Shown piece after piece: positions 25,472-34,459 of a DNA stretch of 64,000 nucleotides; within the stretch, counting starts at the first letter, position 1; every line of letters starts with the position of its first letter. Position numbers and translations under genes: made by a program. Under the pieces are notes generated by a model, which was given only the letters and a program-made list of their open reading frames with translations, did no database searches and was not told where the DNA came from. The DNA is from Candidatus Mailhella merdavium. Its GTDB lineage: Bacteria > Desulfobacterota > Desulfovibrionia > Desulfovibrionales > Desulfovibrionaceae. Location of the stretch: the NCBI GenBank assembly GCA_019119045.1, contig DWXS01000042.1, positions 102,348 through 166,347 of the forward strand, written 5' to 3'.

Positions 25472-26515
25472 TTACATGGCAGCAGCGGCATTACCGGAGG
25501 CCTGAGCTTCATCGGATGCTGCATGAGTCTCAGCCCAGATGCGATCGCATATTTCGCGCAGGTTGGCGGGCAGTTCGTCGTACACGCCCTTGGAGGCTTC
25601 CTGGAGGCGGTCACGTTCCGACTGAGGCATGACGTACACATCGCAGCCAAGAGAGGTTAAGGCTGCCTTCAGGGTTTCAAACTCGTTCAACTTGGCCAGC
25701 ATCTTTTCCATGTAATCGTAGTACAGACGGAAGCCTTCAGCGAACAGATCCTGATCTTCCTGAGGCAGGCTGCTCAGCCACATCAGAGATCCGCACCAGA
25801 CATAGAACTGCGGCATGTGGTTGGCCATGACGATATACGGAGCGCCTTCCGCCCAGCGATAATGAATGGGGGAATAGTTATCGCCATCCGCTCCGCCGAC
25901 CACACCCTGCGTAAGCGCGGTCAACACTTCAGAGGGCCCCATGGGGGTTGCGGCCATCCCGAAGGAATTGATGGTCTTGACGTGAAACTTGTTGGACGTG
26001 GTACGGAACTTGATATTGCGCATGTCGTCCATGGTCTTTACAGGCTTGCCGAACTGAAAAATGCGGAAGCTGCTGAGATCCATGCTCATGAGGCGTACGC
26101 CGCGTTTACGGCAATAACCGTCGAATTCATCAAAAATCTTTCCCGTACACATTATTTCAGCTTGTTCTTCATTTTCAATGATGTACGGCATATCCAGCAC
26201 CATCAGCTCAGGCACAAACTGGGAAAACAACGCTGTGGTGCTGACGCTGAACTGGATGGAACCCATCACCGTGCTCTGAAAAACGTCTGAATAATTCCCC
26301 AGCGCATTATCCGGATAAACTTCAAACTCGTACTTGTCCCCAAGCTTTTCCTCAAACCAGGGAATGAGGAATTCCATCAGACCGATATGATGAGGATCGT
26401 GAGACATGCCGCTGGCAATACGAACCGTCTTTTTCGGCGCATCTGCAAAAGCGTCGGTTGCCGGTACGATCAGGGCAAGTGACAGAGCCAGGATGGAAAT
26501 AAACCTGTTGTACAT
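25472..26515 (-). CDS. dctP: TRAP transporter solute-binding protein (DctP family)
   Basis: A 347-residue periplasmic binding protein with a signal peptide ending near residue 24 (ATDAFA). The DctP fold is recognisable from RIASGMSHDPHHIGLMEFLI, NIKFRTTSNKFHVKTINSFG (with the conserved Arg that pairs with a substrate carboxylate) and PMGPSEVLTALTQGVVGGADG. It delivers an organic acid to the DctQM membrane unit encoded just upstream. The ATG at 26515 has GGAGGAACGTT before it; upstream in-frame sequence belongs to the dctM-dctP spacer. The ligand is not identifiable. Confidence 0.92.
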   Translation of the reverse strand: MYNRFISILALSLALIVPATDAFADAPKKTVRIASGMSHDPHHIGLMEFLIPWFEEKLGDKYEFEVYPDNALGNYSDVFQSTVMGSIQFSVSTTALFSQFVPELMVLDMPYIIENEEQAEIMCTGKIFDEFDGYCRKRGVRLMSMDLSSFRIFQFGKPVKTMDDMRNIKFRTTSNKFHVKTINSFGMAATPMGPSEVLTALTQGVVGGADGDNYSPIHYRWAEGAPYIVMANHMPQFYVWCGSLMWLSSLPQEDQDLFAEGFRLYYDYMEKMLAKLNEFETLKAALTSLGCDVYVMPQSERDRLQEASKGVYDELPANLREICDRIWAETHAASDEAQASGNAAAAM

Positions 26516-26549
26516 AACGTTCCTCCGTAACATTAGGAATGATGTAGAC

Positions 26550-27818
26550 CTACAGCAGGCAAAGCGAGAGCCACGGTACAAATCCAGTGATGATGACCGC
26601 AACGATAAGCGCCAGAATAAAGGGAAGAACGGCCTTGGAGAGCTGAACCAGTCCGATATCCCCGATGGTGCATCCGACAAAGAGGTTGGTGCCTACCGGA
26701 GGGGTAATGAGTCCTACGGCCACAGCCATCCCCTGGAAGATGAGGAAGTGTCTGGGATCGAATCCATAGGACAGCGCGATGGGAACCAGAATGGGTGTGA
26801 CGATGAGAATAATTGCCGCGCCTTCCAGAAAACAGCCGACGATGAGATAGAAGATGAGAAGAATGAAGATGAGCGCAGCCTGATTCGGAGCAATGGACGT
26901 GAGCAGGTGAAGCAGTTTGTCAGTAACCTGGAAAGTGCTGATGACCACACCAAGGGCATTGGCAGAGATGACGATGAATATGACCATGCCCGTAGTATAA
27001 ATGGTGGAGATGCAGATTTTTTTGAACTTTTGCCAGTTCAAACTCTTGGTGATGAAGGTTTCAACAATAAATCCGTACACACATGCCGCGGCCCCTGCTT
27101 CTGTAGGAGTAGCCACGCCGGTATAAATAAGCCCCAGGATGACTATGGGCATGCCAAGGGCAAGCTTGGCCTTCCACATGCCTTCCAGTCTGCTCTTCCA
27201 GCTCTGCTTGGGGTGAATTATGCCATAGCCGCGGGTTCTGGCATAATAGTAAACCACAGCAAGCCACAGGGCACAGGCCAGGAGGCCGGGAACTATGGAA
27301 CCGATGAAAAGGTCGGCAATGGAAACGCCGCCGATGGAGCCGGCCAGAATAAGGCCCACCGAAGGAGGAATAAAGTTTGCCAGCAGACCGCCTGTTGTGT
27401 TGACGGCAACCGCGAAGTCCTTGGGATACCCTTCTTCTTCCATCGCGGGGATCATGGTTCCGCCCACGGCGGCCGTACATGCTGCTGAAGAACCGCAGAG
27501 CGCGCCATAAAAAAGACAGGTAACAAAGCTGATATGTCCAAGCCCCCCTCTGATGTGCCCGGCTGTGGTTCTGCACATATCGAGGAGACTCTTCGACAAT
27601 GTGCCGTGAAGCATAATGTCACCGGAAAGGAGAAAGAAAGGAACCGCCAGAAGAGGAATGGAGTTGAATGTACTGTAAAGCCGCTGGGTAAACATGGAAA
27701 TGGGAATATCCATGAGCCAGATACCGACGGCGGAACAGATTCCGAGAGATACGGCGATGGGCACGCTGCTGATGAGGCAAACGGCCAAGACTATAAAAGT
27801 GATGGCGATAGAACTCAT
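26550..27818 (-). CDS. dctM: TRAP transporter large permease (DctM family)
   Basis: A 422-residue, about 12-helix protein of the DctM/IT superfamily, which couples sodium entry to uptake of the ligand delivered by DctP. Conserved segments include SIPLLAVPFFLLSGDIM near residue 55-70, the GCSSAACTA-like small-residue region at GALCGSSAACTAAVGG, and FIPPSVGLILAGSIGG. It starts inside the end of dctQ (ATGA overlap), so the two membrane subunits are translationally coupled. Confidence 0.93.
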   Translation of the reverse strand: MSSIAITFIVLAVCLISSVPIAVSLGICSAVGIWLMDIPISMFTQRLYSTFNSIPLLAVPFFLLSGDIMLHGTLSKSLLDMCRTTAGHIRGGLGHISFVTCLFYGALCGSSAACTAAVGGTMIPAMEEEGYPKDFAVAVNTTGGLLANFIPPSVGLILAGSIGGVSIADLFIGSIVPGLLACALWLAVVYYYARTRGYGIIHPKQSWKSRLEGMWKAKLALGMPIVILGLIYTGVATPTEAGAAACVYGFIVETFITKSLNWQKFKKICISTIYTTGMVIFIVISANALGVVISTFQVTDKLLHLLTSIAPNQAALIFILLIFYLIVGCFLEGAAIILIVTPILVPIALSYGFDPRHFLIFQGMAVAVGLITPPVGTNLFVGCTIGDIGLVQLSKAVLPFILALIVAVIITGFVPWLSLCLL

Positions 27819-28297
27819 TGTGCGCCCCTCTGTTTGTCAGTGAAAGAAAGAATAAAGTTAGTCAGCGTAATGAAGGCGGCCAGAAAAGAACTGATTGGAA
27901 TGATCAACCAGACTACCCACTGCGGCAAAGGAAACCCGACGGCAGTAAACGCCATATTGTAAATCTGCTTTGTCATAAGAGTTCCCTGCCAGCCGCAGAA
28001 AATGAAGTAGCCGATGGATACAAGCATGGATACTCTGTCCAGAAACGGCGCCAGACTCGGCCATGTCGTCGGGATAACATCCAGACGTAAATGACCGTTT
28101 TTACGGGCTACAATGCATATTCCCAAATATGTACACCAACAGAAGGCAAACAGTGTTGCTTCTTCAGGCCACCCGAGAGGCCAGTGAAGTACATACCGGA
28201 AAAATACCTGCATTCCGATGGCGATAACCATAAAACACAGAACAATTATTCCTAAGCCATTTATCAATGTGTCCAACACTCTCATAACCTTCTGCAT
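27815..28297 (-). CDS. dctQ: TRAP transporter small permease (DctQ family)
   Basis: A 160-residue, four-helix inner-membrane protein with the DctQ hallmarks VFFRYVLHWPLGWPEEATLF after helix 1 and KNGHLRLDV before helix 3. It pairs with DctM. It is the first gene of the operon; AGGAGG precedes the ATG at 28297. About 190 bases upstream lies a -24/-12 promoter and beyond it a divergent sigma-54 activator gene. The leader is A+T-rich and contains a near-perfect palindrome at 28428-28446. Confidence 0.92.
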   Translation of the reverse strand: MQKVMRVLDTLINGLGIIVLCFMVIAIGMQVFFRYVLHWPLGWPEEATLFAFCWCTYLGICIVARKNGHLRLDVIPTTWPSLAPFLDRVSMLVSIGYFIFCGWQGTLMTKQIYNMAFTAVGFPLPQWVVWLIIPISSFLAAFITLTNFILSFTDKQRGAQ

Positions 28298-28490
28298 ACT
28301 TCTTCCTCCTTTTTTTTTGAGCAGAGAGTGCCTATCATCATACACATAAGATATTAATTTATAAAAATTTACATAATATATATTATGCAAATTTTTATAT
28401 CATGATATATATATCAATAGGATTGTAGTACTTTTTAAAAAAGTACCTTCAAAAGAATACTTTCACATCACATTTTATTGCACATATTAT

Positions 28491-28506
28491 AGCAATAAGT
28501 ATGCCA
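28491..28506 (-). promoter_or_regulatory. Sigma-54 (-24/-12) promoter of the TRAP/catabolic operon
   Basis: On the minus strand the sequence TGGCATACTTATTGCT matches the RpoN consensus TGGCACG-N4-TTGCW, with exactly ten bases between the GG and GC elements. Transcription would start about 12 bases further on, leaving a leader of roughly 180 bases before dctQ. The neighbouring activator gene encodes a GAFTGA-type enhancer-binding protein, which fits. Confidence 0.85.
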
Positions 28507-28594
28507 ATATAGATTTACAAAGCTTTTATTTGATAATCAGGAGAAAAACACATATTTTTTTATAACGTGTATACAAATCTCATGTTGATAAATG

Positions 28595-28637
28595 GACATA
28601 CATGTCATTTTATGCTAAAAGATGTCAATTTATGTCA
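28595..28637. promoter_or_regulatory. Phased ATGTCA repeats, candidate enhancer for the sigma-54 activator
   Basis: ATGTCA occurs at 28602, 28622 and 28632, that is at spacings of 20 and 10 bases, so all three lie on the same helix face. The first is half of a palindrome GACAT-AC-ATGTC at 28595-28606. The cluster lies about 95 bases upstream of the -24 element of the operon and just before the ribosome-binding site of the activator, a usual place for binding of an enhancer protein with possible autoregulation. Confidence 0.65.
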
Positions 28638-28653
28638 ACCAGCAGGAGGCAAT

Positions 28654-30654
28654 ATGGATCCAGAAAGCTCCGCTTATGACAAAGATCTGCTAAAGCAATG
28701 GTATTATTTCCAATCCGGAAATCCTGTGGATCGACACATTGTCCGGGGTATAATATATGACTCCTGGCTGCGCTGCCGTGAAGCAAACACAAATCCGGAA
28801 AAGCTGGAGCTGGAACGTCTCTCTTATGATGAATTTGCTTTCATTCAAAAACGTGACGCCAGATTGATCGCCACGGCTTCTCCGATTCTCGAACTTCTGG
28901 CTGACGCCAGCAACTTTGACTGTCTCTACCTGTGCAGCAGAGAAGGCATCGGACTTTGCTCCGTCTACGGCCCGGAAGACAGCAATCCTCCTGTCTTTTC
29001 ATCACGTAAGGAAAGAATCGGAGAAAAAAGCATCCCCGACGGCGCGGCCAGCATGAGCCTGCGCCTGCGTCAGGAAGTAGAAATTTTCGGCCCCGAACAC
29101 TGGCATATGGCATTGCATGGTTCGTACTGCATGGCAAAACCCATCTTTGATGAAAAACGCAATCTTGTAGGCGTTCTCAGCACATATGTCAGACGTCAGA
29201 AGTTTCATCCCTCAATACGCTCCATGATTCGCCTTGCCGTACGCTTTATCTCCAGCGAATTTGTCCGCAGGGCACTGCTGGATGAAATCACGGGCGGAGT
29301 TCTGCTGCTGAACGAGAACGGAGATATTCAGGAGGCCAATTCCAAGGCCAAGGAATGGCTTCAGCTCCCTGTCGGGGAAAGAATAAAAAATATCAAGGAA
29401 TTCCTTGATAATCAAAGCTGTCTTACCAACATTGCAAGTCGTATTTCCTTCGACAGGAAAGAACTTGTTCTGCGACGCGGACGTATTAAAGACAAAAACC
29501 GTTTTTCCGTCTCATTTCTGCCTGTTGGGGAACATCTCGGCCTGCTGCGCCTTTCACCTCAGGCAACTCCGGGGGACAATGATCCCCCTGCCGCTACCGG
29601 GGTCAAAGCGGCGTTTACCTTTGATGATATTGTGGGAACTTCCGAAACCAAACAACAGACTGTCCAGCTGGCCGGGCGCATGGCTTCCATGGATGCTCCT
29701 GTATTGATTCTCGGCGAGAGCGGAACAGGAAAAGAGATGTTTGCCCAGTCCCTGCACAACGCCAGCCCGAGAAAGAAAAAACCTTTTGTCGTGGTCAACT
29801 GCGGGGCGATCCCCCGCGATCTGGTGCAGGCGGAACTGTTCGGCTATGAAGAAGGCGCATTTACAGGCGCACGTAAGAAAGGCAACATGGGTAAATTTGA
29901 GCTGGCCGACGGAGGAACCATCTTTCTGGATGAAATCGGCGATATGCCTCTGGAAGCGCAGGCAAGCCTGTTACGTCTCACTCAAAACGGCGAAGTGACG
30001 CGCATCGGCGGACGCCGGGGCATTCATGTGGATGTCCGCATCATTGCCGCCACCAACAGAGATTTACCGGCCCTCATGAAGGCCGGGGCCTTCCGCGAAG
30101 ATCTGTACTTCCGCCTGTGCGCTCTGACATTGCACATTCCTCCCCTCCGGGAAAGAAAAGGGGATATCAGAAGGCTGGTACAACGCTTTCTGACGGAAAT
30201 AGAAATTCGAAACCACGGCGCACCGAGCAAAATATTCAGTGAATCGGCTCTGGAAAAACTGGAAAAGTACAACTGGCCAGGCAACATACGTCAGCTTAGA
30301 AATGTTGTGGAACAGGCTTACTGCTTTGCCTCCGATAAAATTATCAAGTCTGAAGATATCATGCTGCCTTCTCTGAATCATGCATATTCCTGCGAGGTCG
30401 ATCTGGTACAGGATTTGCCGGATAATGCCCGGGTCTCACGGCAGAAAGCTGCCGAAGGAACGGATCGGAAGCATGGCGACCCGGTGGAACACAGACTTTC
30501 AGATCGGGAAATTCTGGAAGAAGCTCTGAACCGCTGTGGAGGAAATATCAAAAAAACAGCAGACTTGCTTAATGTCAGCCGCTATACCTTATATAAAAAA
30601 ATAAAAGCCTGTGGCCTCTCGCCGGATGAGTTTCGGGGGCTACGTCTTCCGTAA
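28654..30654 (+). CDS. Sigma-54-dependent transcriptional activator (AcoR-like)
   Basis: A 666-residue enhancer-binding protein. Residues 1 to about 320 form a sensor region with a GAF-like domain and then a PAS-like segment (ITGGVLLLNENGDIQEANSKA). The AAA+ domain follows with Walker A GESGTGKE, the sigma-54 contact motif GAFTGA, and Walker B GGTIFLDEIGDM. The C-terminus is a Fis-type HTH (NIKKTADLLNVSRYTLYKKI). A GTG in frame at 28567 is possible, but the ATG at 28654 has AGGAGG six bases upstream and starts where the folded region does. It is divergent from the TRAP operon and very probably activates it; the inducer is unknown. Confidence 0.93.
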   Translation: MDPESSAYDKDLLKQWYYFQSGNPVDRHIVRGIIYDSWLRCREANTNPEKLELERLSYDEFAFIQKRDARLIATASPILELLADASNFDCLYLCSREGIGLCSVYGPEDSNPPVFSSRKERIGEKSIPDGAASMSLRLRQEVEIFGPEHWHMALHGSYCMAKPIFDEKRNLVGVLSTYVRRQKFHPSIRSMIRLAVRFISSEFVRRALLDEITGGVLLLNENGDIQEANSKAKEWLQLPVGERIKNIKEFLDNQSCLTNIASRISFDRKELVLRRGRIKDKNRFSVSFLPVGEHLGLLRLSPQATPGDNDPPAATGVKAAFTFDDIVGTSETKQQTVQLAGRMASMDAPVLILGESGTGKEMFAQSLHNASPRKKKPFVVVNCGAIPRDLVQAELFGYEEGAFTGARKKGNMGKFELADGGTIFLDEIGDMPLEAQASLLRLTQNGEVTRIGGRRGIHVDVRIIAATNRDLPALMKAGAFREDLYFRLCALTLHIPPLRERKGDIRRLVQRFLTEIEIRNHGAPSKIFSESALEKLEKYNWPGNIRQLRNVVEQAYCFASDKIIKSEDIMLPSLNHAYSCEVDLVQDLPDNARVSRQKAAEGTDRKHGDPVEHRLSDREILEEALNRCGGNIKKTADLLNVSRYTLYKKIKACGLSPDEFRGLRLP

Positions 30655-31010
30655 AGAATATCTCCAAATGAGCAGGTTTCACCTTCCTGTAAAATCAGGG
30701 GGCCTTTGTCGGGACTTTTCATTCCTGAACCTGCTCCAGTCGAGCAGCAGTCGTCAGCGAGGTCGTGTCAGGTATGTGTTCCCTGAAGAATGACAGGAGA
30801 AGAAAACCGCCCTTTCTCAAGCTGCACGGTCAATGCCGCCTGTCATATTGAGAAAAACGGCGTTTCTGTGGCCGACATCAAACACAGTCAGACCGGGCAA
30901 AAGTCTGCAATCCCAGCATATGCTTTGCCCCTGAAACATACGAAAAACGGACAACACTCCCCAGACAAACGCGATGCCTTCTTAGCTCCCCGAGAAAAGG
31001 CCACCCCCCT
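30655..31010. other. Intergenic region without recognised genes
   Basis: No frame here has a ribosome-binding site together with protein-like composition, and no terminator with a convincing T-run was found. It separates the convergent activator and flavin-reductase-like genes. Confidence 0.5.
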
Positions 31011-31607
31011 TCAGGCCTTTTTTCCTCCCGGCCAGGCGTTGCGCACCGTCTTGCCGACAGCATTGGCCCGAGCCACAAATTCCCCCACGGCAAGATATTC
31101 GCCGGCAAGAGGGGCATAGCCGAGCGTATCAATCCGGGCAGGATCCGGCACGCCTTCTTCCCGCAGAGCCGCTTTCTCCACCTTGAGATCCATAATCTCC
31201 CCGACATACAAAATATGCGAACCGAGTTCATGGCTGTATGTCAGTGCAAGCTCAAGGACGACGGGACACTCTCCCACATAAGGCGCGTCCACATGCTGCC
31301 CGGGCACGGGAGTCAGGCCCAGCACGCTGAACTTGTCTTCCTGCCTGCCGGAAACAAAACCTGCAAAATCAGCCTGCGCCACCATGGCTCGCGAGGGCAG
31401 GCACACCGTAAAAGCTCCGCGTTCCTCAATAGCCTTGCGGCTCCAGGAACTGCGCAACAGGGAGATACAAAAGCTTGGAGGCTGAAGGGAGCAAATCCCG
31501 CCATATATGACGGTGACCAGATTGGCTCGCCCGAGCGCGTCATAGGTTCCTACCAGCATTACCGGCAAAGGCGCGCAAAAAGGCTTTGCGCCAAGAGAAA
31601 CAAGCAT
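31011..31607 (-). CDS. Flavin reductase-like split-barrel protein
   Basis: A 198-residue protein of the flavin reductase/flavoredoxin-like family that binds FMN in a split beta barrel: LPVMLVGTYDALGRANLVTV at the start and CISLLRSSWSRKAIEERGAF in the middle match the pattern of Desulfovibrio flavoredoxin-type proteins. It probably shuttles electrons or reduces flavin in the cytosol. The ATG at 31607 has GGTAGGAGC upstream; the frame extends upstream only into the end of the transglycosylase gene, from which it is separated by four bases, so the two are likely cotranscribed. Confidence 0.85.
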   Translation of the reverse strand: MLVSLGAKPFCAPLPVMLVGTYDALGRANLVTVIYGGICSLQPPSFCISLLRSSWSRKAIEERGAFTVCLPSRAMVAQADFAGFVSGRQEDKFSVLGLTPVPGQHVDAPYVGECPVVLELALTYSHELGSHILYVGEIMDLKVEKAALREEGVPDPARIDTLGYAPLAGEYLAVGEFVARANAVGKTVRNAWPGGKKA

Positions 31608-31611
31608 GCTC

Positions 31612-32682
31612 CTACCTCTGAGAGACAACGGCGGAAGGTCTTGGAAGCGGGCGATTGACAGCGGGACGGCCGGGAATTTCCCGAACCTTCTCGGCAAGCG
31701 CCAGAATGGTGTTGGCATAAATGGCAAGGTTGTTATAGCGACGCAACACCTTAATTTTTTGAGCGATGGTCATATCCTTTTTCCAGCCGTGCTGCACCAG
31801 ATAATTGCTCAAACTGGCCACAGCGTCAGCAGGATCAAAAAGATCGACAATGCCATCCTCGTTACCGTCCTGTCCGAACAGTATGACATTGGAAGGCATA
31901 AACTGACACAGACCAATCGCCCCATAGCGCGAACTGGGAATCTCAAAGGGATCAATGCCGTTTTTCAGACAATATTCAAGCAGATTCCGGAGTTCTGCAT
32001 AGGCCCAATCCGCTTTGTCCATCATACGCTGACTGACCCATTCCAGCCTTTCCGGAGCCTGTTCGGGAAGCTTTGCCATCCAGTCCGGAATGGTTTCCGG
32101 ACTTCGTGAGGCCGCCATACTGGCAAGGGTGACAAAGGCGTTCTGCTCTCCCAGATAATCGCCGAGGCGGGTTTCCACAAAAAGAAGCGCGGCCGCAACT
32201 TCCGTGGGCACGCCATAGCTTTCTTCCGCAGCATGGAAGGCCGGAGCATACATATTGATGAAGGAACGACAGCGTCGTGCGTTCGCATCAGTTACCACAC
32301 CCTTGTACCAGGGTTGCGGAATAAGCTCCCCTCCTTCCACAGCGGCGGACTTGTCCGTTCTTTTCGGCTTGGGAAAATACTTCCCGTTATACAGTTCCTG
32401 AACCTTGTGCCCCATGGGGTCCTGTGAAATTTCCCCACCGAGGCGGACGAAGAGCCAGGAAATTTCCTCACCGGAAATACCGTCGGCTTCAAGCTGTTGC
32501 AACAGCGGACGCCAAACCTCAGGCACATCCTCCAGCTTGACCGTGACGCTTTCCACCTTTTCCTCTACTACGGGAGGCGGCGAAGCAGCTTCCGGCTCTG
32601 CCTCGACCATACGCGAACAGGAGCCCGCGACAAGGCAGAACGGCAAAACCAGAAACAGGCGTAACCAGGAGCCTCGAGTCAT
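31612..32682 (-). CDS. MltB-type lytic murein transglycosylase, lipoprotein
   Basis: A 356-residue lipoprotein: the signal peptide ends with lipobox LVAGSC, followed by a Pro/Glu-rich linker. The MltB (SLT_2) domain has the catalytic Glu in ALLFVETRLGDYLG and downstream signatures SRYGAIGLCQFMPSN and NYLVQHGWK. It cleaves peptidoglycan glycan strands with formation of 1,6-anhydro ends. The ATG at 32682 follows AAGGTGA; an in-frame ATG 12 bases upstream is possible. It is the gene before the flavin-reductase-like one on the same strand. Confidence 0.88.
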   Translation of the reverse strand: MTRGSWLRLFLVLPFCLVAGSCSRMVEAEPEAASPPPVVEEKVESVTVKLEDVPEVWRPLLQQLEADGISGEEISWLFVRLGGEISQDPMGHKVQELYNGKYFPKPKRTDKSAAVEGGELIPQPWYKGVVTDANARRCRSFINMYAPAFHAAEESYGVPTEVAAALLFVETRLGDYLGEQNAFVTLASMAASRSPETIPDWMAKLPEQAPERLEWVSQRMMDKADWAYAELRNLLEYCLKNGIDPFEIPSSRYGAIGLCQFMPSNVILFGQDGNEDGIVDLFDPADAVASLSNYLVQHGWKKDMTIAQKIKVLRRYNNLAIYANTILALAEKVREIPGRPAVNRPLPRPSAVVSQR

Positions 32683-32769
32683 ATCTTCACCTTTCATCAG
32701 TATAAACAACCTTTACTGCACACCGGCCGATTGAATTTTCTCCATTTTAAAGAGAGGTATCCAAGCGTA

Positions 32770-33552
32770 CTATAATTCGCGCATGACCCACACGCAGCGT
32801 CCGATCATACGGCTTTCCAAATCCTTTTCCGCCATTTCGACAGGCGGAAGAGAGGCGAGTTCCGCACACAACAGAACCTTTTCTCCCGCGTGGGAAAAAC
32901 GCCTCACAATCACCCCCTCGCCGGGAAGACACACGGCAAAGAGCGCACCGGAAACAGGCGTGCGATCCCGGGAATCCACCCCCACAAGGGCGCAGGCTCC
33001 CAACGTAAGCTGCATGGCGGGGCTTTCCACCCGGAATATCAGCACGCCGTCCGCAATAAAACGGCGGGAAAGCGTCTCATGGCCGACGACCGGAAAAACA
33101 GGGACATTTCCGCCCCCGGGCCATTCGCATCTCGTACCGTAAATTCTGACGGTCTTTCCCGCATGTTCCCGCAGCGTTGAGGGTTCCGTCGGAGCATGTT
33201 CTCCAAGAAGACCGGAAGAGTGGGAACCCTGATCATGTTTACCATTCAGCAGAGAGCGGAAACGAAAAATCCAGGAAAGGGGCACCTTACCCCGTCGCTT
33301 GGCAACGGAAACTGTGGGCTGCGTCACCCCGAGAAGTTCCGCAAGCTCCTGCTGCGTCAAGTCTCCGAATTCCGCCCTGATACAGCTCATGAAGGCGTCA
33401 AAATCCCGATCCTGTGCTGCGCTCAACAGATCCGAATCCATCAGCGTTTTCTCCGATGGACTTTGCGGGAGAGAAGTATTCCCCGCCGCTCCTTCCGGTC
33501 TGCCCGGCAGCTTCGTGTCCGGGGCTTTTCCGGATTTCCGTGAGGCTTCCAT
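32770..33552 (-). CDS. CI-like repressor with S24-type C-terminal domain
   Basis: A 260-residue protein. A low-complexity N-terminus is followed by a helix-turn-helix (DLTQQELAELLGVTQPTVSVAKRRG, quoted in two parts: DLTQQELAELLGVT and QPTVSVAKRRG) of the phage CI/Desulfovibrio repressor type. The C-terminal half resembles an S24/LexA-like domain with a candidate nucleophile Ser in RVESPAMQ; where S24 peptidases have a catalytic Lys this protein seems to have Arg (VIVRRFS), so self-cleavage is doubtful. ATG has GAGGAGG upstream. It lies downstream of hflK-hflC on the same strand with no phage genes nearby, so it looks like a resident regulator. Confidence 0.72.
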   Translation of the reverse strand: MEASRKSGKAPDTKLPGRPEGAAGNTSLPQSPSEKTLMDSDLLSAAQDRDFDAFMSCIRAEFGDLTQQELAELLGVTQPTVSVAKRRGKVPLSWIFRFRSLLNGKHDQGSHSSGLLGEHAPTEPSTLREHAGKTVRIYGTRCEWPGGGNVPVFPVVGHETLSRRFIADGVLIFRVESPAMQLTLGACALVGVDSRDRTPVSGALFAVCLPGEGVIVRRFSHAGEKVLLCAELASLPPVEMAEKDLESRMIGRCVWVMREL

Positions 33553-33604
33553 GATCCTCCTCATGACGCGGATCGCTGCTGTTTTCGCTCAGGCTGCGGC
33601 CCTC

Positions 33605-34459
33605 CTACTGTCCCAGGGGGGCAAGCAGGGGATTGTCCGGAGTCAGGACAATACGGGTATTGTCTTTCAGCGATTTTTTCATGGCTTCAAGCCCGCGCTG
33701 AAAGGCAAAAAACTCCGGAGACCGTGCAAACGCCTCGGCAAAGATGCGTGCGGCCTCGGCATCGCCTTCGCCGCGCAGAATCTGTGCGTCGCGGTTGGCT
33801 TCGGCCAGAATGAGCGCCCGTTCCTTATCCGCTGCGGAACGTATCTTGGTGGATTCCTCCGCCCCTTCGGAGCGGTACTGCCTGGCCTGCCGTTCGCGTT
33901 CCGCACGCATACGCTCAAATATGGCGCGCAGGTTTTCCGCAGGAAGATCCGTGCGTTTGATACGGGCGTCCACAACCTCGATACCGAATTCCTTCATCTG
34001 AGCAGAAGCCTGCTCCGTCACGGAATCCATGATGCTGGATCTCGCGCTGTCCACCACTTCCGTCAGCGTATGTCTGGCAACATAGGCTCTCATCTGCGAA
34101 TAGACCACGGCATCCAGCTTGGCCTGAGCATTGGGGACGGTTCTCACCGTGCGGTAGAAAAGCAGAGGATCCACAATGCGCCAGCGGGCATAGTTGTCCA
34201 GCACAATGGTCTTGAGATCGCTGGTCAGAGCCTCCGCAGGCCGGGCGTCATAATCAAGTATGCGCGCATCAAAACGCACGACATTCTGAATAAGGGGAAT
34301 CTTGACATGCAGACCCGGGCCGTAAATCTTTTCAAGCGGTTTGCCGAGCTGGAGAAGAATGGCCTGCTCGCTCTGATGCACTACAAACAGCCCCTGCCAG
34401 CCCAGCAGCCCAAGGACGACGACAATCACAGCGGCGACGGGAAAAATGGATTTACGCAT
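33605..34459 (-). CDS. hflC: FtsH protease modulator HflC
   Basis: A 284-residue SPFH/band-7 protein with an N-terminal transmembrane helix (about residues 6-24) followed by FVVHQSEQAILLQLGKPLEK, and a long C-terminal coiled-coil region rich in Ala/Glu/Arg. With HflK it forms the membrane cage around FtsH and limits its activity. The start codon overlaps the hflK stop, showing coupling. Confidence 0.94.
   Translation of the reverse strand: MRKSIFPVAAVIVVVLGLLGWQGLFVVHQSEQAILLQLGKPLEKIYGPGLHVKIPLIQNVVRFDARILDYDARPAEALTSDLKTIVLDNYARWRIVDPLLFYRTVRTVPNAQAKLDAVVYSQMRAYVARHTLTEVVDSARSSIMDSVTEQASAQMKEFGIEVVDARIKRTDLPAENLRAIFERMRAERERQARQYRSEGAEESTKIRSAADKERALILAEANRDAQILRGEGDAEAARIFAEAFARSPEFFAFQRGLEAMKKSLKDNTRIVLTPDNPLLAPLGQ

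Noticed and set aside
23463..25505. Long plus-strand open frame opposite the ene-reductase gene
   Set aside because: The minus-strand protein has FMN, Fe-S and FAD motifs; the plus-strand translation is His/Gly/Ala-rich without domains.
32770..33552. Prophage, suggested by the CI-like repressor
   Set aside because: No integrase, structural or replication phage genes lie nearby; neighbours are hflKC and a transglycosylase.
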